The notes under the pieces: model-generated
The model's database searches: none
Told to the model about the DNA's origin: nothing
The model's input: only the letters and a program-made list of their open reading frames with translations
DNA from: Alphaproteobacteria bacterium
GTDB taxonomy: Bacteria > Pseudomonadota > Alphaproteobacteria > Micropepsales > Micropepsaceae
DNA length: 43,490 bases
Direction: 5' to 3'
NCBI GenBank assembly: GCA_019241645.1
Contig: JAFAWQ010000025.1
Span: 1 to 43,490 of the forward strand
Made by a program: the position numbers and the translations under genes
Shown: positions 21,729 to 30,850 of the stretch, piece by piece
Numbering within the stretch: position 1 is the first letter of the stretch
Layout: each line of letters opens with the position of its first letter

Positions 21729-22921
21729 CTGCGGCGCAACTCAAATGCGTGCCAGAGAGCGCCCGACAATAACGCAAGCGCGGTGAGCTGGTGCAGCGCT
21801 GACAACAGGATTGGCGCTTGATTGAGAAGCGTTTCGATGCCGAGAGCGATCTGAATTGTCGTGAAAAACAGGATCGCGTGAGCGGTCATGCGGATCGACG
21901 TACTGGTTAGGTGGCGCGATCCATTCCACCACATAACGAACGCCACCATCGCTACGATGTAGCCGCCCATGCGGTGATCGAACTGAACAAGGCCGGGGTT
22001 ATCGAAGAAATTGATCCACCAAGGCACGTTGAAGAACGGATGCTCAGGCAGGAACCGCCCGTCCATGGTCGGCCAGGTGTTGTAGATAAGCCCCGCGTGC
22101 AATCCCGCCACCAGCGCCCCAAGCAGCATTTGCAAGTAGACGAGCGCAGCGAAAGCAAAGGCAAAATGAACTCCCTCGCCCCAACGCATGTGGGGGAGAG
22201 GGTTGGGGTGAGGGGGTGTTCGGAAACCTGAACTCAGAAGTCGGAAATCGGAATTGCTCTCCACCTGTCGTTCGTTCTGATTTCTGTCTTCTGAGTTCTG
22301 AGCTCTGATGGCCCCCTCACCCTGCCCTCTCCCCCTCAAAGGGGGAGAGGGTGTTCTTAGATACGTCAACGCCGCCCATAGAATTGCGGCAAACAGCAGC
22401 AGAGCCACGCCCAGATGAATTGCGAGGCGGTATTGGGAGACGGAAACGCGCGTTTCCAGTCCGCTTTGCACCATCCACCAGCCGACGAATCCCTGCAGCC
22501 CGCCAAGCGCAAACAATACCACCATGCGCGGGATGTCGCGGCGCGCAATTGCGCCAGTCCAGACGAACAACAGAAACGGCAGCAGGAATACGAAACCGAT
22601 CAACCGCCCCAGCAGCCGGTGCGTCCATTCCCACCAGTAGATGAACTGGAACTGCTCCAGCGCCATGCCCCGGTGCTCGTGGAGGTATTGCGGAATGCGC
22701 TGGTACTTGTGGAAAGCATCGATCCAGTCAGCCTGAGACACCGGCGGGATCACGCCTATGATCGGATCCCATTCCGTGATGGAGAGCCCTGATCCCGTTA
22801 GGCGAGTCAATCCGCCGATCACCACCATCGCGGCAATCAGCAGCGCCACCGCAAGCAGCCACCAGCCGACGGGGCGGCGGGAGTGGGGACCGGTGGCAAG
22901 TTGCGAAGCAGCAAGGTTCAT
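21710..22921 (-). CDS. ctaA: heme A synthase with in-frame palindromic-repeat insertion
   Basis: It oxidises heme O to heme A for cytochrome aa3. The 403-residue membrane protein has the Cox15 pattern: VIGGLTRLTGSGLSITEWDP (about 35-54), EWTHRLLGR, RLAIHLGVALLL, FDHRMGGY and LLSALHQLTAL, so all four heme-ligand histidines are present. Between helices 4 and 5, where the two four-helix halves are joined, about 60 extra residues are encoded by a palindromic repeat (22171-22354): SPPLRGRGQGEGA near its start and PPHPNPLPHMRWGEG near its end. Usual length without it would be about 340. The gene may well remain functional. Confidence 0.92.
   Translation of the reverse strand: MNLAASQLATGPHSRRPVGWWLLAVALLIAAMVVIGGLTRLTGSGLSITEWDPIIGVIPPVSQADWIDAFHKYQRIPQYLHEHRGMALEQFQFIYWWEWTHRLLGRLIGFVFLLPFLLFVWTGAIARRDIPRMVVLFALGGLQGFVGWWMVQSGLETRVSVSQYRLAIHLGVALLLFAAILWAALTYLRTPSPPLRGRGQGEGAIRAQNSEDRNQNERQVESNSDFRLLSSGFRTPPHPNPLPHMRWGEGVHFAFAFAALVYLQMLLGALVAGLHAGLIYNTWPTMDGRFLPEHPFFNVPWWINFFDNPGLVQFDHRMGGYIVAMVAFVMWWNGSRHLTSTSIRMTAHAILFFTTIQIALGIETLLNQAPILLSALHQLTALALLSGALWHAFELRRSYAARA
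22171..22354. repeat. palindromic repeat element inside ctaA
   Basis: The outer arm at 22325-22351 is a perfect 12-bp hairpin (CCCTCTCCCCCT, loop CAA, then its complement). The opposite arm (22171-22218) is a related imperfect hairpin in inverse orientation. Inside, 22228-22250 and 22278-22300 form a second inverted repeat with a few mismatches. The translated PPHPNPLP...GEG and SPPLRGRGQGEG motifs are hallmarks of a repeat widespread in alphaproteobacterial genomes. The insert length keeps the reading frame and has no stop. Confidence 0.85.
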
Positions 22922-23016
22922 CTATGCCGCTGATACCGGCTCATTTCCTCGCCGTCCATGAGGCTTGAGAACGAGATGAAATCGCCCCATGCTGAATGGG
23001 TTCGGGGAGAAATGTC

Positions 23017-24756
23017 ATGAAAGCGCTTAGACTCGCCGCCGCCGCTTCTGCCATGTGCGTCGCACTCTCGAGCGTCTGCACCGCGGAAGATCAGAAACCC
23101 ATGGCAATGCCGGCCGGAAACACCGATGCCGGCATGACCATGAAGGTGACGCTTCCGCCAATGCCCGCGGTCTATCCGCAAGCGGGGAAACCCGGCGCGC
23201 CGGTGTTGACCGGCTATGGCGATCACCACCACCCGATCAGCACCTCCAATCCGCAGACGCAGGCGTTCTTCGATCAGGGTGTGCGGCTGCTGTTCGGATT
23301 CAACCATGCCGAAGCAATCCGCTCCTTCCGCGAGGCGGCGCGGCTCGATCCCAATTGCGCGATGTGCTGGTGGGGTGTGGCGTTTGCGCTCGGTCCCAAC
23401 ATCAATCTTCCGATGCAGCCGGATGCGGGCGCGCCGGCCCTTGCCGCTGTGCAGATGGCACGCGCGCTTGAGCCGCATGCCTCACCGGAAGAAGTCGCGT
23501 GGATCGAAGCCATCGCAACCCGCTATTCCGGCGACCAACAGTCCGACCGGCACGCGCTCGATGAAGCCTTCGCTGCGGCGATGGGAAAGGTGTGGGCGCA
23601 ATATCCGAACGATTTCGACGCCGGCGTGTTCTATGCCGAATCAATGATGGACACGCAGCCTTGGGATTACTGGCAGGAGGATCACAAGACGCCAAAAGGC
23701 CACGGCGCGGAAATCGACGCGACACTGGACAACGTCCTAAGCCGCGAGCCGCTGCATCCCGGCGCGCTGCATCTCTACATTCACGCGATAGAAGCGTCCA
23801 CGACTCCGGAACGCGCCGAAGCGACGGCCGACAAGCTGGAACCGCTGATGCCGTCTTCGGGCCACCTGGTGCACATGCCGTCGCACATCTATTTCCGTGT
23901 CGGCCGCTATGAGGATGCAGTGAAGGCAAATACCTTGGCCGCGCTGAAGGATGAAGAATACATCACGGCCTGCAAGGCCCAGGGCTTCTATCCCCTCGCC
24001 TATTACAGCCACAACATCCATTTTCTGTGGACGTCGTCCGCGATGCTTGGCCGCTACCGCGCAGCCGAAGATGCGGGACAACGGCTGCAGCGCGCCGCCG
24101 CGGCCGGCATGCCGGTGGCCGCGCAAATCCCGCCGGTGCAGCTCTATCTTCTCGTGCCGATCGTGACCGACATCCGGTTCGGAAAATGGAACAAGGCGCT
24201 CGCCGAGAAAATACCATCGCCCGAGCTGAAGCTGGACACGGCGATCTCGCACTACGGCCGAGCTATCGCCTACGCGAACAAGCGTCAGTTCAAAAGGGCC
24301 GGGAAAGAACGGGCCGCGTTGGCCAAGATGATCGACAACAACATGTTCGCGGACATCGATGCCTTTCCGGTCCCCGGCACGCACATGGCAAAGGTCGCGC
24401 TCTCCCTGATCGATGGCGAGATCGCCCGTTTAAAGGGTCGAACAGAAGCCGCGCTGGCCTATTTCCATACGGCGAACGAACTCTACAAAGATCTGCCCTA
24501 CACGGAGCCGGACTACTGGTATCAGCCCGTCAGCCATGTCTATGGCGCAGCCCTGCTCGCCGCGCGCAAACCGGCGGAGGCCGAGGCGGTGTACCGCGAG
24601 AGCCTTGCCGTTCATCGTCATGACGGCTGGGCGCTGTTCGGTTTGGCGCAGGCGCTAAGGGCGCAAGGCAAGACTCGCGAGGCGGCGGAAGTGCGCAAAG
24701 AATTTGCTTCGGTCTGGCGCCTCGCGGACACGCGACTTCCGGCATCGCGATTCTGA
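23017..24756 (+). CDS. secreted TPR-repeat protein
   Basis: From ATG 23017 (GGGGAGA nine bases upstream) the protein has 579 residues. A signal peptide (MKALRLAAAASAMCVALSSV) is followed by a His/Met-rich stretch (PMAMPAG...GMTMKV, GDHHHP). Then come tetratricopeptide-like helices, e.g. FFDQGVRLLFGFNHAEAIRS, LDPNCAMCWWGVAFALGPN, and near the C-terminus LFGLAQALRAQGKTREAAEV. It resembles large periplasmic TPR proteins of unknown role. The Met/His-rich N-terminus could bind metal; this is an inference. Confidence 0.82.
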   Translation: MKALRLAAAASAMCVALSSVCTAEDQKPMAMPAGNTDAGMTMKVTLPPMPAVYPQAGKPGAPVLTGYGDHHHPISTSNPQTQAFFDQGVRLLFGFNHAEAIRSFREAARLDPNCAMCWWGVAFALGPNINLPMQPDAGAPALAAVQMARALEPHASPEEVAWIEAIATRYSGDQQSDRHALDEAFAAAMGKVWAQYPNDFDAGVFYAESMMDTQPWDYWQEDHKTPKGHGAEIDATLDNVLSREPLHPGALHLYIHAIEASTTPERAEATADKLEPLMPSSGHLVHMPSHIYFRVGRYEDAVKANTLAALKDEEYITACKAQGFYPLAYYSHNIHFLWTSSAMLGRYRAAEDAGQRLQRAAAAGMPVAAQIPPVQLYLLVPIVTDIRFGKWNKALAEKIPSPELKLDTAISHYGRAIAYANKRQFKRAGKERAALAKMIDNNMFADIDAFPVPGTHMAKVALSLIDGEIARLKGRTEAALAYFHTANELYKDLPYTEPDYWYQPVSHVYGAALLAARKPAEAEAVYRESLAVHRHDGWALFGLAQALRAQGKTREAAEVRKEFASVWRLADTRLPASRF

Positions 24757-24760
24757 CCGC

Positions 24761-24985
24761 ATGACCCTCCGCCCCCATACAAAAAAATTCATTGGAGTGC
24801 TTGCAATTCTCGTTTGGTTGGCGGTGTTCATCGTTATCGCGTGGGGCGTCGGCATCCGCGTGCTTCCTCAGGCCAATGGCTTGGTGAAATTCCTCTATTA
24901 TGCTGTCGCGGGCATAGCCTGGATCGTGCCGATCGGGCTGATGCTGCCCTGGATGTCCCGCGACCCGCGCAAACCAAATAGCTAG
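24761..24985 (+). CDS. DUF2842 small membrane protein
   Basis: The 74-residue product begins MTLRPHTKKFIGVLAILVWL and has two membrane helices, the second in YYAVAGIAWIVPIGLMLPWM, ending with basic residues. This is the alphaproteobacterial DUF2842 pattern. The ATG is five bases after the TPR gene stop; the GNAT gene follows closely. Function unknown. Confidence 0.85.
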   Translation: MTLRPHTKKFIGVLAILVWLAVFIVIAWGVGIRVLPQANGLVKFLYYAVAGIAWIVPIGLMLPWMSRDPRKPNS

Positions 24986-25022
24986 ACACGCGTTCTCACT
25001 CAAGCGGCCCGGCCATGAACCG

Positions 25023-25304
25023 ATGAGCGACTTGCCCCAGTTTCGCGATAACGGCGATCTGCAGCGTTATGAGTGGGCGGAAGACGGACTCACCACCTTC
25101 GCTGAGTATCGCCGGAGCGGCGATCGTGTCCTGATTCCACACGTCGAGGCTCCGCCACCGCTCCGCGGCAAAGGTGCCGCGGACCGGCTGATGCGCGCTA
25201 TTTCGGCCCACGCTCGCCAGCAGAGACTGATGATCATCCCGCTGTGCGGCTACGCGCATGCCTGGTTTCGCCGGCATTCAGAGAACGCCGATATCCTCGA
25301 ATGA
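25023..25304 (+). CDS. YjdJ/NATD1-type GNAT acetyltransferase
   Basis: The 93-residue protein is the minimal GNAT form: LQRYEWAEDGLTTFAEYRR, then HVEAPPPLRGKGAADRLMRA with the acetyl-CoA loop, and LMIIPLCGYAHAWFRRH. These short proteins acetylate small molecules or act on proteins; substrates are unknown. It follows DUF2842 by 37 bases on the same strand. Confidence 0.88.
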   Translation: MSDLPQFRDNGDLQRYEWAEDGLTTFAEYRRSGDRVLIPHVEAPPPLRGKGAADRLMRAISAHARQQRLMIIPLCGYAHAWFRRHSENADILE

Positions 25305-25320
25305 ATGGATCTGCCGGATC

Positions 25321-27057
25321 CTAACCGGCGAGCCGAACCGAACCCTTGCCGCTCTGCGCTGTTGTCAGGCCACGTCGAGGTGGCTTGACGGCCTTTGCCG
25401 AATCTTTCGCGGAATTGACGCGTATGATCGCCATCATGCCGAGATCCTCATGATCGAGGATGTGGCAGTGATAGACGAACTCGCCCGTCACAGCGCCGCG
25501 AAAATCCATCCGCACCTTGATGCTCGGAAATTTCGGGCTCTCGCCATCCCAGTACGGCACGTTGAAGGTATCGTAGAACTGCTGATCTTTCTTCGGCACC
25601 TTCTTCCCGTTTATCTCCAGCAAGAGGAAGTGGATCTGATGCATGTGAAATTCGTGCAGCTCGGTGGTCCGATTCTCGATCGTCCAGTCCTCCACAGCTC
25701 CCTTCGTCGTGACAATCGCAGGAGGATTGTTGGGATCGTAGGGACGATTCACGTCGCCATCGACCGTAATGAAGAACACCATATTCTGGTCTTCTGGCGG
25801 CTTTCTTTTGGCTGCCCGATTCGGGGGCGGCACCCGGCTCTCGGTGAAAACTTCATAGAAAAACAGCTTTCGCTTGCCCGTGACTTTTGCGTCCGCCAGT
25901 TCCTCGAAGCGCTGGCGGTTCGGGGCTTTGCTGACGGCTGGCATCTTCGGCAGCCGCGTGGCTTTTGCGGCCTGCTGAATCACAGCCAGCCGGCGAGCGG
26001 GAAGGAAATCGCCCGCCGGTCCGCTGTCAATGTAGTTGGTGATTACCGTCGCCTGTTTCACGCCGGCGTCCGGGCCCGTGACGATGAATTCCGCGCGGCC
26101 TGCCGGAGGCAGAAAAATGTTCTTTCGCGTGATAATCGTTCCCTGGCGCTTCCCGTCCTGCGACCCCGTCGGCACGCCATCAAGGCCGACAATCTGAAGC
26201 GGTTGCGGCTTTCCGTCATACATGACCTGCAGGTCGAGAATAGAGTTCGCGGAAGCATTGGCCACACGCCAGAACTCCTTCGCGCCTGATTGCATCTTGA
26301 TGATGGCAGGTGGATAGGTCGGGTACGGCACCAAGGTGTAGTTGACCGAGAGGTTCCAGAACGGCTTGTCCGACCCCTGGGTCGGCAGATACGGAAGCAG
26401 CTGATCGCGCAGCACCAACAGGCGTTGCGGCAAGCCCGCCACCGCCGGCTGAATATTCTCGATGCCTTCGACAATGATCGCGCCGGTCCCGCCGCCCAGC
26501 ACATTCGGAGAGGAGATGCTGTGCACGTGCGGATGGTACCAATACAGGCCGGGCGGCTCGTTCTTTGGAATTTTGATCTTGTAGGTGAAAGTTTGCCCTG
26601 AATTGACCAAGGTGCGGATCACCTCGTCGCTGTGACAGCGCGGCGAAGCGTTGATGCCATGAAAATGCATGTTCGTTGACGTCAACGTCATCGTATCGCT
26701 ACCGCAAACTCTTCCCCGGTTGGACACGACTTCCGCAGGGGCGCCAGGCGCGCCAGGCACCATGTTGGTCAGTGTGATATTGATGGTGTCTCCCGGATTG
26801 ACGTGAAGGGTGGGCGACTCCAACCCGTCGGACGTGACAAAGCAGAACAGTGTCACCCCAAGCTCGTCCACCGCGGTATTATAAGTGAGCGCCACGTTCA
26901 GCACGCCATTGCTGCTGTAGAGGTCTGGCGGTGGCAGGACTTCCGATCCGGGTGCCGGTCTCGGGCAGGGCGAGCTAGCGCCAGCATGACCCGGCTGCGC
27001 CAGGCCGAACGTCAGAAGCAACAGAGTGACGGCGATGATATTGCGAGCCATTTTCAC
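25321..27057 (-). CDS. exported multicopper oxidase
   Basis: The 578-residue protein has a signal peptide (residues 1-25) and three cupredoxin domains. Copper ligands are seen in all four classic motifs: MHFHG, GLYWYHPHVH, LHEFHMHQIHF and VYHCHILDHEDLGMM (type 1 Cys-His-Met). Such enzymes oxidise phenols, metals (Cu+, Mn2+, Fe2+) or other substrates with O2 reduction. A Lys/Pro-rich tail of about 30 residues follows. The Shine-Dalgarno GGAG is 11 bases before the ATG. A strong hairpin-T tract sits immediately upstream, after the kelch gene. Confidence 0.93.
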   Translation of the reverse strand: MKMARNIIAVTLLLLTFGLAQPGHAGASSPCPRPAPGSEVLPPPDLYSSNGVLNVALTYNTAVDELGVTLFCFVTSDGLESPTLHVNPGDTINITLTNMVPGAPGAPAEVVSNRGRVCGSDTMTLTSTNMHFHGINASPRCHSDEVIRTLVNSGQTFTYKIKIPKNEPPGLYWYHPHVHSISSPNVLGGGTGAIIVEGIENIQPAVAGLPQRLLVLRDQLLPYLPTQGSDKPFWNLSVNYTLVPYPTYPPAIIKMQSGAKEFWRVANASANSILDLQVMYDGKPQPLQIVGLDGVPTGSQDGKRQGTIITRKNIFLPPAGRAEFIVTGPDAGVKQATVITNYIDSGPAGDFLPARRLAVIQQAAKATRLPKMPAVSKAPNRQRFEELADAKVTGKRKLFFYEVFTESRVPPPNRAAKRKPPEDQNMVFFITVDGDVNRPYDPNNPPAIVTTKGAVEDWTIENRTTELHEFHMHQIHFLLLEINGKKVPKKDQQFYDTFNVPYWDGESPKFPSIKVRMDFRGAVTGEFVYHCHILDHEDLGMMAIIRVNSAKDSAKAVKPPRRGLTTAQSGKGSVRLAG

Positions 27058-27066
27058 TTACTCCGC

Positions 27067-27095
27067 AAAAAGAAACGCCGCCCCTTCAGGCAGCG
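27067..27095 (-). terminator. intrinsic terminator between kelch and multicopper oxidase genes
   Basis: On the minus strand CGCTGCC and GGCGGCG pair (7 bp, one wobble, loop of 6) and are followed by TTTCTTTTT. It lies between the kelch stop (27106) and the oxidase Shine-Dalgarno, leaving no room for a promoter in the gap. Confidence 0.75.
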
Positions 27096-27105
27096 TCTCC
27101 GCTTC

Positions 27106-28530
27106 TTAGTTCACCGTGACTGCGACAGATGGCGAAGGAATTCCGTTCGCGACAACTTCAAGCGTGGCCGCGCCAGTTTCCATGCCTGATGGCACGTCGA
27201 AAGTGGTCGATACGGTCTTGCTACCGGTCGCCACCCCCATGCTGCTGTGATCATGGGTCCGGGCATAGAACACGTGACCGGTGTTGTTGTTCTTGATCCG
27301 CACCAACGGATAGTTGGTGTAGGTCATCAGTTCGTCGCCAAACGAATTCGCCTGGGACAAGCCGTTGAATTGCTTGCCCGAGATCGCATAGCTCGAGCCG
27401 CGGTTCACATTCGAGGGTGCATCGCTGATCTTGGGCTGCCAGGCAGATTTGTAAGTGCCCGTCGACTGATAGACAGCATCACCACCTAACAACACTTCCC
27501 CCGTCGGCAGGATCATCAGGCTTTCGCCGCACGTACAACCGGACTGGGCAACAAGATTCTTACCGTCGAACTCGTACGGAGTCCCGCTGTTGCCCTGCAC
27601 GAGCACCCGGCCGTTGGGAAGCAGGACAGCAAAATTGTCGCCGGCATCGTCGCCGCTGGGAAAATCCGGACCGGCTGTCCAGTTGTTCGCGTCGGGATGA
27701 TAAACGGCTGTGTGCGCCGGACCGGACGCAGGCAACGCGCCTGTGGCAAACACTGTGCCATCTGGCCGCAAGATCGCTGGACCGGTTTCACCCGGCGGGA
27801 AATAGCATTTCTGCTTCTTGCCATATGGGATGCAATCGCAACATGGCGGCCCTTTGAGCGTTGCAGGAGTATCTCCCGCATCGTGCCAACTCTCGTCGGT
27901 CAGGAAATAGCGCTGGGTGTGCGGCGCTTCTTTGACATTGACGATCAACACTGAGCCGTCCGGCAGCAGCGTAAGGCCTTCTTCCGAGTTGAAGCCGCGT
28001 TTTCCCGGGGTCGGCAGCTTCGTCCACTTCAGCGTCTCCGCATCGAGAGTATACAGCGTCTTCTGCAGCTTCGGCGCCACAAGATAGCGCCCATCAGCGA
28101 GCACGATGGCTGAGGAATCGCCGATATATTTCGTGGGCGGCGTCAACTTGGTCCATGTGTTCGATTTGGAATCGTAAATCTCGCCTTTGCCGGTCAGATC
28201 GAAATTCCCGAAATTGTATTCGCCGCCTTGTACCACCACCCGTCCGTCGGCCAGCACGGCAGACGCAAACGCGTATGGACCGTAGTCTGAGGGCAGATCG
28301 GCTGCACGCGACCATGTTCCGTTTACGTAACTACCCTTGTTGTCGGGCGTCAGGATATACCAATGCTGCTCGTTGAAAGACTGGCCCAGCACCCGGCCAT
28401 CCGTGAGCTGGAAAGAGATATCGATCCCTTCCGGAGCAGTATTTTTCAAATTGACGATGGTGCTGGCTACTGCCGGCCCGACAAACAAAGACAACGCTAA
28501 ACTGACGAACGCAAGACTGCGACCGGACAT
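27106..28530 (-). CDS. exported kelch/galactose-oxidase-like protein
   Basis: From ATG 28530 (GAGGGG eight bases upstream) the product has 474 residues. A signal peptide (SGRSLAFVSLALSLFVGPAV) is followed by kelch-type repeats (FASAVLADGRVVVQGG, EGLTLLPDGSVLIV, FAVLLPNGRVLVQGN). A C-terminal domain resembles the one after the propeller in glyoxal/galactose oxidase (TYTNYPLVRIKNNNTGHVFY, then ARTHDHSSMGVATG). The Tyr-His copper pair of those oxidases (YHS...LLPDGRV) is replaced by DNF, so oxidase chemistry is unlikely. A Cys cluster CCDCIPYGKKQKC is unusual. It is upstream of the multicopper oxidase on the same strand. Confidence 0.8.
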   Translation of the reverse strand: MSGRSLAFVSLALSLFVGPAVASTIVNLKNTAPEGIDISFQLTDGRVLGQSFNEQHWYILTPDNKGSYVNGTWSRAADLPSDYGPYAFASAVLADGRVVVQGGEYNFGNFDLTGKGEIYDSKSNTWTKLTPPTKYIGDSSAIVLADGRYLVAPKLQKTLYTLDAETLKWTKLPTPGKRGFNSEEGLTLLPDGSVLIVNVKEAPHTQRYFLTDESWHDAGDTPATLKGPPCCDCIPYGKKQKCYFPPGETGPAILRPDGTVFATGALPASGPAHTAVYHPDANNWTAGPDFPSGDDAGDNFAVLLPNGRVLVQGNSGTPYEFDGKNLVAQSGCTCGESLMILPTGEVLLGGDAVYQSTGTYKSAWQPKISDAPSNVNRGSSYAISGKQFNGLSQANSFGDELMTYTNYPLVRIKNNNTGHVFYARTHDHSSMGVATGSKTVSTTFDVPSGMETGAATLEVVANGIPSPSVAVTVN

Positions 28531-28609
28531 CCCAACACCCCTCTGAAGGAAAAATTCGGGCGGGACGATACAGCCACCCGGAGGGGATTGCGAGTCCCAT
28601 CGCCCCAGT

Positions 28610-30727
28610 TCAGCCGATTTCAGGCCGTAACAGGAAGAGCAGAAGCGTATGGCCGCCAACCTCGTATGTCAGGCCGAAACAAAATGCGCGTTGCTCCGGC
28701 TCATTCGGCAAGTTCGTGTCGACCAGCAACTCCCAGTCGCGGCCACCCGCACAGTCCGGCAACGTGAAGTGAACTGCGTCATGGTAGCCATTGAGGATCA
28801 TGAGCAGGGTCGCGTTCTGCCCACGTCGCCGAATCCCAGTTACCTGGGCCCTCCCATCCATCAGCATTCCGAAACAGTTCATGTTCTCATCCTGCCAGCC
28901 GGCGTCATCCATTTCGGAACCGTTGGCATTGATCCATGTCACATCCTTGAGGCCAAGCTCTTCGTTGTAGTCACCGGAGAAAAACCTTGTGCGCCGCAGA
29001 ATGGGATATTTTTGCCGCAATGCGATTAGCATCCGGGTGAAGCAAATCAGCGACTGGCCACTTTGCGAGATGTTCCAATTGAACCAGCTGATTTCGTTAT
29101 CCTGGCAATAGGCGTTGTTGTTGCCGTTCTGAGTCCGGCCGAACTCATCGCCCCCGAGGAGCATCGGCGTTCCTTGCGAGAGAAGCAGAGTCGCCAGCAT
29201 GTTGCGCTTCTGGCGCTCGCGAACCGCATTGATCGCAGGATCATCCGTCGGGCCTTCAACACCCCAATTCGCGGAATGATTGTTGGAATTACCGTCCCGG
29301 TTGTTCTCGCCATTCGCTTCGTTGTGCTTATCGTTGTAGCTAACAAGGTCGTTCAGCGTGAACCCGTCATGCGCGGTCACGAAATTGACGGAAGCCCATG
29401 GGGCACGCCCACCGCGATTGAAAATATCGGCCGAGGCGCACAGACGCTTGGTCATTTCCCGGGCCGGCGCCTGCTCGCGCCAGAAGTCGCGGACCGTATC
29501 CCGAAATTTGTCGTTCCATTCCGCCCAGCCCGGAGGAAAGCCACCCACCTGATAGCCGCCAGGACCACAATCCCAGGGCTCCGCTATCAGCTTGACGGTG
29601 CCGATCACCGGATCCTGGGAAACGGCTTTGAGAAATCCACTTTGTTCGTCGAAGCCGTAATGCTCGCGCGCCAGAATTGTGCCCAGATCGAAGCGGAAGC
29701 CGTCGACCCGCATTTCTTCCACCCAATAGCGCAGGCTGTCCATCACCATCTGAATGACACGTGGATGGCTTAAGTTGACGGTATTTCCGGTGCCGGTATC
29801 GTTGATGTAGTACCGCGGCTGATCCGTATCCAATCGATAGTAGCTGGCGTTATCGATGCCTTTGAAGGACAACGTCGGACCACGCTCGTTTCCCTCGGCA
29901 GTGTGATTGTAAACCACGTCGAGGATAACCTCGAGGCCGGTCTCATGAACGCGCGCGACCATCTCCTTGAATTCGCGCAAGCTGTTCGGAACATCAGCAG
30001 CATATCGCGGATCCGGCGCGAAGAACCCGATGCTGTTATAGCCCCAGTAATTTCGCAGTCCCTTTTCCAGCAGAAACTCATCGTCAACAAAAGTATGAAC
30101 CGGCAGCAACTCGACCGAGGTCACGCCTAGCGCCTTGATATACTGGACCACCTCAGGCGCGCCGAAGCCGGCATAGGTTCCACGCAGGTGCTCGGGAACC
30201 TGGGGATGCAATTTGGTAAATCCCTTGACGTGGGTTTCGTAGATGATGGTCCGGTCCCACGGAAACGAGCGGCTCTGGCGTGGCCCGTGCCAATCGAAGT
30301 TCGGATCCACCACCACACAGCGCGGCATGAAAGGCGCGCTGTCACGCTCGTCGAAAGTCAGGTCGTCGCCTGATTCCATATGGTAGCCGAACACGGCGGG
30401 GTTCCAGGTGAGGGCTCCCGCATGAGCGCGCGCGTAGGGGTCGAGCACCAGCTTGTTGGGATTGAAGCGGTGCCCAGACACCGGCTCGTAGGGGCCATAC
30501 ACGCGGTAGCCATAAAAGGTCGCCGGTCCGATGTCGGGGAGGTAACCGTGAAATATCTGGTTGGTATATTCCGGAAGTTCGACCCGTTCGATCTCCCGTT
30601 CGCCACTTGCGTCGAAGACGCAGACCTCAACCTTGCTTGCATTGGCTGAAAACAAGGCGAAATTTGTGCCTTTGCCGTCCCAGGTCGCTCCCAGCGGATA
30701 TGGCAATCCTTCCCGAGTGCGTGACAT
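28610..30727 (-). CDS. glgX: glycogen debranching enzyme GlgX
   Basis: GH13 isoamylase-type enzyme that cleaves alpha-1,6 branches of glycogen. From ATG 30727 (MSRTREGLPYPLGATWDGKG) it has 705 residues. A CBM48-like N-terminal domain is followed by the catalytic barrel with VILDVVYNHTAEGNERGP, the nucleophile region VDGFRFDLGT, the acid/base IAEPWDCGPGGYQVGGFPPG and NFVTAHDGFTLNDLVSYNDK. A C-terminal beta domain ends it. The kelch gene begins about 80 bases downstream. No other glg genes are in the window. Confidence 0.96.
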   Translation of the reverse strand: MSRTREGLPYPLGATWDGKGTNFALFSANASKVEVCVFDASGEREIERVELPEYTNQIFHGYLPDIGPATFYGYRVYGPYEPVSGHRFNPNKLVLDPYARAHAGALTWNPAVFGYHMESGDDLTFDERDSAPFMPRCVVVDPNFDWHGPRQSRSFPWDRTIIYETHVKGFTKLHPQVPEHLRGTYAGFGAPEVVQYIKALGVTSVELLPVHTFVDDEFLLEKGLRNYWGYNSIGFFAPDPRYAADVPNSLREFKEMVARVHETGLEVILDVVYNHTAEGNERGPTLSFKGIDNASYYRLDTDQPRYYINDTGTGNTVNLSHPRVIQMVMDSLRYWVEEMRVDGFRFDLGTILAREHYGFDEQSGFLKAVSQDPVIGTVKLIAEPWDCGPGGYQVGGFPPGWAEWNDKFRDTVRDFWREQAPAREMTKRLCASADIFNRGGRAPWASVNFVTAHDGFTLNDLVSYNDKHNEANGENNRDGNSNNHSANWGVEGPTDDPAINAVRERQKRNMLATLLLSQGTPMLLGGDEFGRTQNGNNNAYCQDNEISWFNWNISQSGQSLICFTRMLIALRQKYPILRRTRFFSGDYNEELGLKDVTWINANGSEMDDAGWQDENMNCFGMLMDGRAQVTGIRRRGQNATLLMILNGYHDAVHFTLPDCAGGRDWELLVDTNLPNEPEQRAFCFGLTYEVGGHTLLLFLLRPEIG

Positions 30728-30850
30728 GGCTAAACGCGATTCCTGAGGCCCCAACACCAGCGCAGAGCGCCGCCGGCGTGCAAGCTAAACGAACACGCTG
30801 ACAACGCGTTCCTGCCTGGCGCGATATCTCAAGGGCAATCCCATGCCGCT

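Noticed and set aside
27106..28659. Kelch protein as an active galactose or glyoxal oxidase
   Set aside because: The Tyr-His copper ligand pair is replaced by Asp-Asn at the matching LLPxGRV block.
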